NCBI RefSeq assembly: GCF_900182815.1
Contig: NZ_FXUA01000001.1
Location: forward strand, 310,001-374,000
Length of the DNA stretch: 64,000 bases
Reading direction: 5' to 3'
From: Algoriphagus winogradskyi
GTDB taxonomy: Bacteria; Bacteroidota; Bacteroidia; Cytophagales; Cyclobacteriaceae
This document shows positions 27,301 through 35,153 of the stretch, piece by piece; position 1 is the first letter of the stretch, and the number at the start of each line of letters is the position of its first letter. Position numbers and translations under genes: made by a program. A model generated the notes under the pieces. That model saw nothing but the letters and a program-made list of their open reading frames with translations. It was not told the origin of the DNA and searched no databases.

Positions 27301-27818
27301 ACAACAAAGTTGGTGACTACGAAGGCAATTGGAGATTCTCCGGTAGAATTGGCAATGATTCAAGTTTGGATCTAAAAAAAGCATCTGCACCGCAGGAAGG
27401 CAAGGCAGTATCCTCCATAGAGGAATCAATTGAAGTGGTGAAAAATGGTTTAGTTACCTTAACCACCATCCCTCATGAGATGTCCTTTGACAAATCCTCA
27501 TTCATTGTAACTGCAGGAAGTAAGCTAGTCGTGGATTTTAACAACCCTGACTTCGTTCAGCACAACCTGGTCATTGGAGCTATAGGTTCACTAGAAAAAA
27601 TCGGTCAGGCAGCAGACAAAATGGCTCAAGACCTTACAGGAATGGATAAAAGCTTTATCCCTGAGACTACTGACGTATTGGCTTCAACCAGCTTAGTTTT
27701 CCCAAATTCCTCAGATTCAATAATCATGACAGTACCTTCTCAAAAAGGTGATTATCCATTCGTTTGTACACTTCCGAATCACTGGAAAAAAATGAACGGT
27801 ATAATGAAAGTAATATAA
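24303..27818 (+). CDS. ThuA / PVC-type dehydrogenase / HEAT / LamG-like / cupredoxin multidomain lipoprotein
   Basis: 1171 residues with a lipoprotein signal (ILIIAILAGCGG). Domains in order: ThuA-like (about 43-245, IEILVLGHESEHHN, YGHNEKTWEKKEF); a sorbosone-dehydrogenase-like beta-propeller of the membrane-bound dehydrogenase type (about 275-655, VPVGFELELFASEPMI, with Ca-binding-like DTNGDGKADK and DTDGDDVAD); HEAT-type helices (about 665-860); a LamG/DUF1080-like sandwich (about 885-1025). The C-terminal cupredoxin (about 1050-1171) has a full type-1 copper set: His in FVQHNLVIG, then Cys, His and Met in FVCTLPNHWKKMNG. It likely oxidises a sugar at the cell surface or in the periplasm and passes electrons through copper to the cytochrome c encoded three genes on. 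ThuA relatives act in 3-keto-sugar metabolism. The next gene starts 3 nt after its stop. Confidence 0.85.
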   Translation: MNFKIPKLPKSPIYGMVILIIAILAGCGGKGNQNFLSSSEPRRIEILVLGHESEHHNSEKLMMYLQTPLFQKGINLTYTTDVADLNSTKLNNYDGLMIYANHDEITTEQESALKSYIESGKALIPIHSASFCFRNSDWFVEAVGGQFSTHGTGDFTATIVNADHPVMQGISEFETWDETYVHSQVNPDMTVLMERVDDKGKEPYTWVREQGKGRVFYTAYGHNEKTWEKKEFQELVANGILWAVGDDVNELLAEYNIPQPQFEDADIPNYERKDPAPRYQLPLSAEESMKLVQVPVGFELELFASEPMIINPIAFAWDERGRLFVIETTDYPNEIRKEGGDDKIKILEDTNGDGKADKVTVFAEGLNIPTSIMAVNGGMLISMAPDFVFLKDTDGDDVADVKEVVMTGWGKFDTHAGPSNLKYGFDNKVWGVLGYSGFNGEVSGKKFNFSQGVYRFTPTWKNMEFLGRTSNNTWGLGFSEDFETFISTANGQHSVYLAMETKYAKRTVYRGTPNTAIGIDTHYDMPHITPFLRQVDWHGSYTAAAGHNLYTARNFPKEYWNQMAFVAEPTGRVLHNSQIIQEGSGFREKNAFNILASSDEWFSPVHAEVGPDGSLWVADWYNFIIQHNPTPRGFENGEGNAYINPLRDRQHGRIYRLTYKGNDSSETFDLKDADGDELLAALQSDNMFWRLTAQRLIVETKNMDVLEGLYEIINDQTVDEVGLNAPAINALWTLHGLGALDGSNANAQQVVEKALTHPSAAVRKNAVRVIPKNQAALDAILAANLMEDDNLQTRKNVIVAVSEMPTSADVSKTLLAIAENKDNANDEFLPQAIFAAALTHPSAFEGREVAPKSEADSLMGVADRIAKSLVSESYTLSQRNALLFPPDPTGKEMTIEMEVSPGRDALDGVMVAQGNGTNGYSLYVYKDALHFAIAQDGDVKIISSRKNLPSERFQVKATLMEDGSMALMIDGKEVAKGKTKGLFTGPLSPESVRVGQFDSNNKVGDYEGNWRFSGRIGNDSSLDLKKASAPQEGKAVSSIEESIEVVKNGLVTLTTIPHEMSFDKSSFIVTAGSKLVVDFNNPDFVQHNLVIGAIGSLEKIGQAADKMAQDLTGMDKSFIPETTDVLASTSLVFPNSSDSIIMTVPSQKGDYPFVCTLPNHWKKMNGIMKVI

Positions 27819-27821
27819 GAG

Positions 27822-28682
27822 ATGCCAATTAATGTAAAATTCGGTGTAAGCACCTGGCTTTGGACCTCTCCATTCAGTTCTGAAACACTCAGTTTATTAC
27901 CAAAAATTAAAAACTTTGGATATGATGTAGTGGAGATACCTGTAGAAGATCCAGCGCTAATTAATATACCAGAGGTAAAAAAAGCACTTAGCGATAACGG
28001 TCTTGAGGCCGTTATCTGCGGAGCTTTCGGGACAAGCCGAGATTTCACCAATGAAGATCCATCATTTCATAAAACCAGCTTTGACTACTTGGACCAGTGC
28101 TTTGAAATAGCTGCTGGATTAGATGCCAAGTTTGTAGCTGGACCTATGTATTCTGCAGTGGGAAAAGCTAGATTGGTATCTCCAGAACAAAAGAAAATAG
28201 AATGGGATCGAGCGGTGACTAATCTCCGTAAAGTATGCCACACAGCAAGAAAATTCGGTTTGGACATCGCTTTAGAGACATTGAATCGTTTTGAGACAGA
28301 TCTTATTAATACCTGCGAGGAACTCATGCAGTTAATCAAAGATATTAATGAACCAGAAGCCAAAGTGATTTTGGATGGTTTTCACATGAGTATAGAAGAA
28401 CCAAACCCTGAAGCCGCCATCAAACTGGCCGGAGATAAATTGATCCACTTCCAGGTATCTGAAAACTATCGTGGAACTCCTGGAAGCGGAACTACGCCGT
28501 GGGATGCGTATAAGCGTGGTCTTGAAGCAATCAACTACCAAGGTGTCATCTCAATTGAAAGCTTCACCCCAGACGTAAAAGAACTAGCTGGTGCAGTATG
28601 CATCTGGAAGCCTTTAGTACCATCACAGGATGGCTTTGCCAAAGAGGGCTTGGAATTTCTTAAAAACTGGGCTGCTGGTTAA
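27822..28682 (+). CDS. Sugar epimerase/isomerase, D-psicose (tagatose) 3-epimerase-like TIM barrel
   Basis: A 286-residue xylose-isomerase-like TIM barrel. FGVSTWLWTSPF is the N-terminal strand. Metal ligands are seen as Glu in IALETLNRFETD (the LNRFE motif of ketose 3-epimerases), Asp in VILDGFHMSIEE, and Glu in ISIESF near the end. ThuA-linked members of this superfamily can instead act on 3-keto-glycosides. It starts 3 nt after the multidomain dehydrogenase, so the two are translationally linked. Confidence 0.82.
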   Translation: MPINVKFGVSTWLWTSPFSSETLSLLPKIKNFGYDVVEIPVEDPALINIPEVKKALSDNGLEAVICGAFGTSRDFTNEDPSFHKTSFDYLDQCFEIAAGLDAKFVAGPMYSAVGKARLVSPEQKKIEWDRAVTNLRKVCHTARKFGLDIALETLNRFETDLINTCEELMQLIKDINEPEAKVILDGFHMSIEEPNPEAAIKLAGDKLIHFQVSENYRGTPGSGTTPWDAYKRGLEAINYQGVISIESFTPDVKELAGAVCIWKPLVPSQDGFAKEGLEFLKNWAAG

Positions 28683-28838
28683 ATAACGGTTCAATATCGA
28701 TTTTAATAATCTTATATACTTTCGAAAGAGTCAATAACCCAAGGAGAGTAGATAAGTACAGCTTCCCTCCTCTTCTACCTAACCTGAAATTTTAAACCTA
28801 TTTCACCTAATTAATTATAACAACATACATACACTAAA

Positions 28839-29957
28839 ATGAGTAATAGACCCTTTAATATCGCCATCGTTGGACTAGGTTTTGGAGCAGAATTCATTCC
28901 GATCTACCAAAAACATAAGCTTTCAAACATGTATGCCATCTGTCAACGAAATAAAGAAAAAGCTGAAGAGATCGGCAAAGCCTTTGGCATAGATAAAGTT
29001 TACACTGATTACGATGAATTGCTAAAAGACCCAGAAGTAGATGCTGTTCATATCAACACACCAATTCAAAATCATGCTGAGCAATCACTGAAAGCTTTAA
29101 GAGCTGGAAAGCATGTCGCTTGCACAGTCCCAATGGCAACCTCTGTGGAAGATTGTAAAAAAATCGTGGAAGAGGTTCAGAGAACTGGCTTAACCTATAT
29201 GATGATGGAGACCGTGATTTATAGTCGGGAATTCCTCTTCGTAAAAGAAATGTATGAAAAAGGAGAGCTTGGTAAAATTCAGTTTTTAAGAGCCTCACAT
29301 CAGCAAGAAATGGCGGGCTGGCCGGGCTATTGGGAAGGCCTCCCTCCTATGCATTATGCTACCCATTGTGTGGGACCAGTATTGGCTTTGCCAAAGGCAC
29401 AAGCAGAATACGTTTCCTGCCTAGGTTCAGGTAGAATTGACGAGAACTTAATACCAAAGTACAGTTCTCCATTTGCCATAGAAACCTGCCATATCAAATT
29501 CAAAGACTCTGATTTGGCTGCTGAGGTGACTAGATCACTTTTCAATACAGCTAGACAGTACAGAGAAAGTTTTGATGTATATGGCTCTAAAAAATCCTTT
29601 GAATGGACGTTAATTGAGCATGAAGACTCTGTGATTCATACAGGTGAAAGTCCAGAAAGAGTTAAGATTCCTGATTACGGACATTTACTCCCAGATGAAA
29701 TTGCTTCATTCACCACAGCAGGAGTTTATGATGGTGATGACAACCAGCATTTATCGTTTATTCAAGGATCAGGTCACGGTGGTTCCCACCCGCACTTAGT
29801 CAATGAGTTTTTGAATGCATTAGCAGAAGAAAGAGCTCCGTATCCAAATGCAAAAGAATCGGCAAACATAACCTGTGTTGGAATTTTAGCTCACGAATCC
29901 GCTATGGATGGCGGAACAATCAAACATCTGCCCGAGTTTACACTAAACAGTCATTAA
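28839..29957 (+). CDS. Gfo/Idh/MocA-family oxidoreductase
   Basis: 372 residues with the Rossmann motif AIVGLGFGAEFIP at the N-terminus and the C-terminal alpha/beta domain. The usual EKP motif, whose Lys is catalytic, reads CTVPMA (residues about 95-100), so the Lys is missing. DPEVDAVHINTPIQNHAEQS is the normal nucleotide-domain segment. It may catalyse sugar ring oxidation/reduction or an elimination that does not need that Lys. A 156-nt gap separates it from the epimerase gene; it probably still belongs to the same sugar module. Confidence 0.82.
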   Translation: MSNRPFNIAIVGLGFGAEFIPIYQKHKLSNMYAICQRNKEKAEEIGKAFGIDKVYTDYDELLKDPEVDAVHINTPIQNHAEQSLKALRAGKHVACTVPMATSVEDCKKIVEEVQRTGLTYMMMETVIYSREFLFVKEMYEKGELGKIQFLRASHQQEMAGWPGYWEGLPPMHYATHCVGPVLALPKAQAEYVSCLGSGRIDENLIPKYSSPFAIETCHIKFKDSDLAAEVTRSLFNTARQYRESFDVYGSKKSFEWTLIEHEDSVIHTGESPERVKIPDYGHLLPDEIASFTTAGVYDGDDNQHLSFIQGSGHGGSHPHLVNEFLNALAEERAPYPNAKESANITCVGILAHESAMDGGTIKHLPEFTLNSH

Positions 29958-30015
29958 TTGTCCTATAGAAAAAATTATTTGACGTAGGCCACTGCCTATA
30001 AATTAGATTAAAAGA

Positions 30016-30480
30016 ATGAAAACTAAAACCATAACAAAAACTGCTATCCTGGTGCTGGCAGTTATGTCATTTGCCTGCGGAGGTGGTGAATCCACTGCAG
30101 ACAAAGTTGCAACAGACAAAACGCCTGTTGAAGTAGAAGCGGCTAAACCTACCCCAGCTGTAATTGATGAGCCCATCGTAGAGGAAGAGCAGGTGGAAGA
30201 AGTTATAGAGGAGGCCGGTGTAGCACTTTCAGGAGAAGCAAAGATTGGTAACTCTGATTGCCTTTCATGTCATTTAGTGGAAAGAAAAGTAATAGGACCT
30301 TCATTTAAGGAAATAGCAGCTGAGTATAAGCCCACAGACGAGAATATCACCAAACTTGCTAATAAAGTAATAAAGGGGGGTACCGGCGTTTGGGGAGAGA
30401 CTGCTATGCCTCCGCATCCTACTTTGAATGAAGAAGATGCAAAAGATATGGTAAAGTATATTTTGAGCCTATACGAATAA
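30016..30480 (+). CDS. Monohaem cytochrome c lipoprotein
   Basis: 154 residues with the lipobox AVMSFACGGG, an acidic, Pro-rich linker (about 35-75), then a class I cytochrome c domain with CLSCH (haem c attachment) and the axial Met in TAMPPHPTLNEEDA. It resembles small cytochromes often fused to membrane-bound dehydrogenases, here as a separate gene. As the last gene of the module, it is the likely electron acceptor for the copper-containing dehydrogenase. Confidence 0.9.
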   Translation: MKTKTITKTAILVLAVMSFACGGGESTADKVATDKTPVEVEAAKPTPAVIDEPIVEEEQVEEVIEEAGVALSGEAKIGNSDCLSCHLVERKVIGPSFKEIAAEYKPTDENITKLANKVIKGGTGVWGETAMPPHPTLNEEDAKDMVKYILSLYE

Positions 30481-30531
30481 ACATGTTCGTTTGATCAGGT
30501 TCATTAATGCAAATGAGAAAGGAGTTATTTA

Positions 30532-30566
30532 AAAAAGGTGTCAGAACACTCTGACACCTTTTTATT
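30532..30566 (+). terminator. Terminator of the oxidative sugar module
   Basis: Fourteen-bp perfect arms (30532-30545 and 30550-30563) around an ACAC loop, with A-run and T-run at the ends, so it could work in both directions between convergent genes. Confidence 0.85.
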
Positions 30567-30649
30567 TATCTAGCGCCTCTTATGATTACCATTGATTAGC
30601 ATTTATAATCATCATTTTTACAAGCTGCTGCTACGCATTTAGCGACATG

Positions 30650-31762
30650 CTACTTCACCACACTGGCGATTTTCTCAATCACCTCAATTTTTGGTTCCAG
30701 ATTTCTGTCGAAAAGCAATGGATAGTTGGTTCTTCCTCTTACTGGAAAATTATTCAACCAACTATTCCCATCACCTAAACCCCAAAATGTGACGCGGGTA
30801 ATTTTGTCCTTATGCTTTTCATATATCTTAAAAATATCAGCATAGCGCTGAGCTAACTTGGCCTCGGCCTCCGGAGTGATTCCATCCTTATATGGATTAT
30901 ATTCCTCTGAATTGGCAAAGTTCATGTTCAAGTCGGCGCCCACAGCACTACGCGGCCTAGGCAACACATCTACATCCAGCTCAGTCACCATCACTTTGAA
31001 TCCAGCTTCATGAATGTCGATTATGCCTTGCTCGATCTGCTCCAGCGTAGGGGTTTCAAGCTGGTAATGCCCTTGCATGCCTATTGCATCCACTTTGATT
31101 CCTTCAGACACCATTTCCTTTGCAAAATCAAGAATACCTTTACGCTTAGCTGCATTCCAGACATTATAGTCGTTGTAATACAATTCTGCCTCAGGATCTA
31201 CTTCATGAGCTTTTCGAAAAGCCGCTTTCATAAACTCAGTTCCGGTAACTTTATACCAAGTGGATTCTCGAAACGACCCATCTTCATTGAATGCTTCATT
31301 GACCACATCCCATCCATGGATTTTACCTTTGTACCGTCCAGCTACCGCCTCAATGTGGTCCTCCATTCTTGATATCAAGGCATCTTTACCAAGAGGCTCC
31401 TTGTTTTCATCCTGAAAGACCCAACGTGGTACTTGCTGGTGCCAAACTAGGCAGTGGCCAATCGTAAAGGCTCCGATTTTTTCTCCTAAAGCGACATACT
31501 CGTCTCCGAATTTGAAATCATAACGATCAAGTTCAGGGTGGACACGCTCCCATTTAAGGCCATTTTCTGGGCTTAGGCTGTTAAACTGGTTTGCTATAAG
31601 AGCGCTTACTTTCTCATCAGAGCTGTTCACCTGCCATGCATTGACGGCAACTCCAATGTGATAACTATCTGCAAAAATATCTTTGAGACGCTCACTTTCA
31701 GGGTTTTGCTCTGAAAACAGCAAGGCAAGTGATGCAAAGGTTAAGACTTTTTTGAATATCAT
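30650..31762 (-). CDS. Endo-1,4-beta-xylanase, GH10
   Basis: Retaining xylanase cleaving the beta-1,4-xylan backbone. From the ATG at 31762 the product is 370 residues (IFKKVLTFASLALLFS as signal). The longer open frame to 31951 would overlap the esterase and has no family match. The acid/base Glu is in WDVVNEAFNEDG (about 154) and the nucleophile Glu in VTELDVDV (about 259); the WHQQVPRWVF segment lines the -1 subsite. A single catalytic domain without CBMs. It forms a unit with the CE1 esterase just upstream. Confidence 0.93.
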   Translation of the reverse strand: MIFKKVLTFASLALLFSEQNPESERLKDIFADSYHIGVAVNAWQVNSSDEKVSALIANQFNSLSPENGLKWERVHPELDRYDFKFGDEYVALGEKIGAFTIGHCLVWHQQVPRWVFQDENKEPLGKDALISRMEDHIEAVAGRYKGKIHGWDVVNEAFNEDGSFRESTWYKVTGTEFMKAAFRKAHEVDPEAELYYNDYNVWNAAKRKGILDFAKEMVSEGIKVDAIGMQGHYQLETPTLEQIEQGIIDIHEAGFKVMVTELDVDVLPRPRSAVGADLNMNFANSEEYNPYKDGITPEAEAKLAQRYADIFKIYEKHKDKITRVTFWGLGDGNSWLNNFPVRGRTNYPLLFDRNLEPKIEVIEKIASVVK

Positions 31763-31841
31763 AGGTATAAATATTAATAGGTTAATTCTGATAGAAAAAG
31801 GAGTGCCTTTTCCAGAAAAGAGAGTAAGTACACTCGGTAGT

Positions 31842-32981
<1,140 letters not shown>

Positions 32982-33229
32982 TTATTGACAAGTTAAATCT
33001 TGAGGTATTGCAGAATTGTATGGTCTGTTTTAAGAATTAATACAGAATTTATTGAAGTAAGATAAATCCGTTGTCAAAGAATATCTCCAGCTTCTTTAGT
33101 GCTCACTTCCAGAGAATGTGGGATTATTCCCCATTATCATAGGCTGAGAATCAAAATACCCCCATGAATAGGGACAGGGCACACATTGGTCTTGTGGCTC
33201 ACCCTCATCCATAGGATCGCCCTTTGTAC

Positions 33230-34891
33230 TTAGGATTCCATATTCACAAACTCGGTAGTATTGGATGTTTTATAACCAATACGTTTAGCACGAGTAACTA
33301 TTTTTTGTCCTTTACTTAGCTTAATAGGCTCGTGATATATTTGCCAGGTTTCACTGCCTATTTTATCATCAATTTGGTAACCAATTGATGCTCCTTTTGT
33401 ATCACAACTTAATACTAATCCCTTTTCAGTTGGTTTTACTACAACATCCTTTGTTGAAGGCTGAACCAAGCCTGGCCAAAACATTTGTACTAAGTTATAT
33501 TCATCGATTAATCCTTTGTCTCCAATATCCAACTGCCATGCAGATAACTGTGCTCTCATTTTAATCAACTGTGGGTAGTATTTTGGATCATTTGCAAGGT
33601 TGTGTATTTCATCAGGATCATTTTCAAGATCATATAGCTCTTCTGCATCTCTATAATCACGAAAAATATAGGCAGCACCGCCTGTTAGCTCGCCTTGCCT
33701 ATCCATTTCAATTAGCTTTCGCGTCATTTCTATTTGTTCGCGGTATTGAATGCGATAAATCAGAGGCGTGGAAGGATCAAAATTTTTAATGTAGCTGAAT
33801 TGGCCGTCAATTACAGAACGGGAAAAATCGTATGCTTCATCAAATCTATCTGCTGATCCAAATATTGCCTCTCTAGGAGCTTCCTCATAAGTACCCATGA
33901 AAGCCTTTCCTTGCATATACTCCGGTGGCTTGATGCCCAATAAAGACATCATTGTAGGGCCTAGGTCCATTAATGACACTAACCTATCAGATCGTGTACC
34001 AGCCATACGCTTATCAGGAAAGCGAATTATCAAAGGAACATGCAATCCCGTATTTCCTACGGCTCTTTTTTGCCTTAACATCGGGCCGCCGTGGTCACTC
34101 CAAAAAACAATTATGGTTTTATCCAATAACCCTTCTTTCTCAAGTTTATCTAATTTTTCTCCTATTTGAGCGTCCAATTCCTCAATGTTAGAGTATTTCC
34201 GTCCTACATCCTTTCTAACCACAGGTAAGTCAGGAAAGTACTCAGGGAGCTTAATATTGTTGATATCTACCAGCATAGGATCCTTTTCCTTCATCCAAAT
34301 TTGTGATTCATGGGTTACTTCATGATTGTAAACCGAAAAGAAAGGCATACCCTCAGGTCTGTTCATGTATTCAGCATTAAAACCGTTCTCGTCCCATGCG
34401 GTAAACGGTGGATAAAACTGATAGTCATTTTTCCAGTTGTTGGTGCAATAGTATCCTGCTACTCGTAAATATTCGGTAAAGCATTTCACTTCAGGTGGTA
34501 AGACAGCAGAATAGGCAGGGATATTTTGTCCGCTTTTCCCAGTCACCGCCTGAAAGGACGGGTATGTTTCACCATTTATCCCCTTATAGGGCACAAAGTT
34601 CGCTGTACGCATATTATGTGTCCCAATGCTCACCGGATACATTCCTGTGATGATGGAAGAACGGCTGGGAGCGCAGACCCCTACTGTTGAATAAGCATTT
34701 TCGAATAAAATACCTTCTCGTGCCAAACGGTCGATATTTGGTGTTTCAACTTCTTCAGCCCCATAGGCACCTAGCGTAGGGTCTATATCTTCACAACTCA
34801 ACCATAAGATGTTGTACTTCTCTTGCGCTTGGACAAGCTGACTAAACGTCACTAGTAAAAGCAGCAAGAATAGTTTATGCATTGTTTTCAT
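33230..34891 (-). CDS. Exported sulfatase (S1 family) in the xylan locus
   Basis: 553 residues with signal LFLLLLLVTFSQLVQAQ. Cys73 in GVCAPSRSSIITGMYP is the formylglycine precursor. The first calcium motif reads WLSCEDIDP, with Glu-Asp in place of the usual Asp-Asp, as seen in the N-sulfatase-like branch. WSDHGGPM is the second metal site, and the C-terminus adds a roughly 80-residue beta domain (CDTKGASIGYQI). It lies directly downstream of the xylanase operon in the same orientation, hinting at sulfated xylan or an associated sulfated glycan as substrate. Confidence 0.9.
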   Translation of the reverse strand: MKTMHKLFLLLLLVTFSQLVQAQEKYNILWLSCEDIDPTLGAYGAEEVETPNIDRLAREGILFENAYSTVGVCAPSRSSIITGMYPVSIGTHNMRTANFVPYKGINGETYPSFQAVTGKSGQNIPAYSAVLPPEVKCFTEYLRVAGYYCTNNWKNDYQFYPPFTAWDENGFNAEYMNRPEGMPFFSVYNHEVTHESQIWMKEKDPMLVDINNIKLPEYFPDLPVVRKDVGRKYSNIEELDAQIGEKLDKLEKEGLLDKTIIVFWSDHGGPMLRQKRAVGNTGLHVPLIIRFPDKRMAGTRSDRLVSLMDLGPTMMSLLGIKPPEYMQGKAFMGTYEEAPREAIFGSADRFDEAYDFSRSVIDGQFSYIKNFDPSTPLIYRIQYREQIEMTRKLIEMDRQGELTGGAAYIFRDYRDAEELYDLENDPDEIHNLANDPKYYPQLIKMRAQLSAWQLDIGDKGLIDEYNLVQMFWPGLVQPSTKDVVVKPTEKGLVLSCDTKGASIGYQIDDKIGSETWQIYHEPIKLSKGQKIVTRAKRIGYKTSNTTEFVNMES

Positions 34892-34914
34892 GGAGTTCTG
34901 TTAAATGATGAAAC

Positions 34915-34941
34915 GGTTAGTGCTAAAAATCACTGCTAACC
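34915..34941. repeat. Inverted repeat upstream of the sulfatase start
   Basis: GGTTAGTG (34915-34922) pairs with CACTgCTAACC (34931-34941) with one bulge, 24 nt upstream of the start codon at 34891. It could be an operator or a leader hairpin. Confidence 0.35.
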
Positions 34942-35101
34942 TGATAGTCAAGTTTGAGCACAGCATCGTAAACTTCTAAAGGACAGCGACATATTAAATT
35001 TAGTGTATTCTGTTCCATCTATTAGTATTAAATAGAAATGAATCAATGAAGGAAAAAAGATACCCTCACAAGGTGGATTACTAATTCATAGCCAGAAAAC
35101 A

Positions 35102-35142
35102 ACCTATGCAATCAAATCCAAATCAGGTCTGATTGCATAGGT
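35102..35142 (-). terminator. Hairpin at the end of the xylan core operon
   Basis: Perfect 13-bp arms ACCTATGCAATCA (35102-35114) and its complement (35130-35142), 12 nt past the GH10 stop; the minus strand continues TTGTTTTC, a modest T-tract. Confidence 0.65.
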
Positions 35143-35153
35143 GCTAAATAAAA

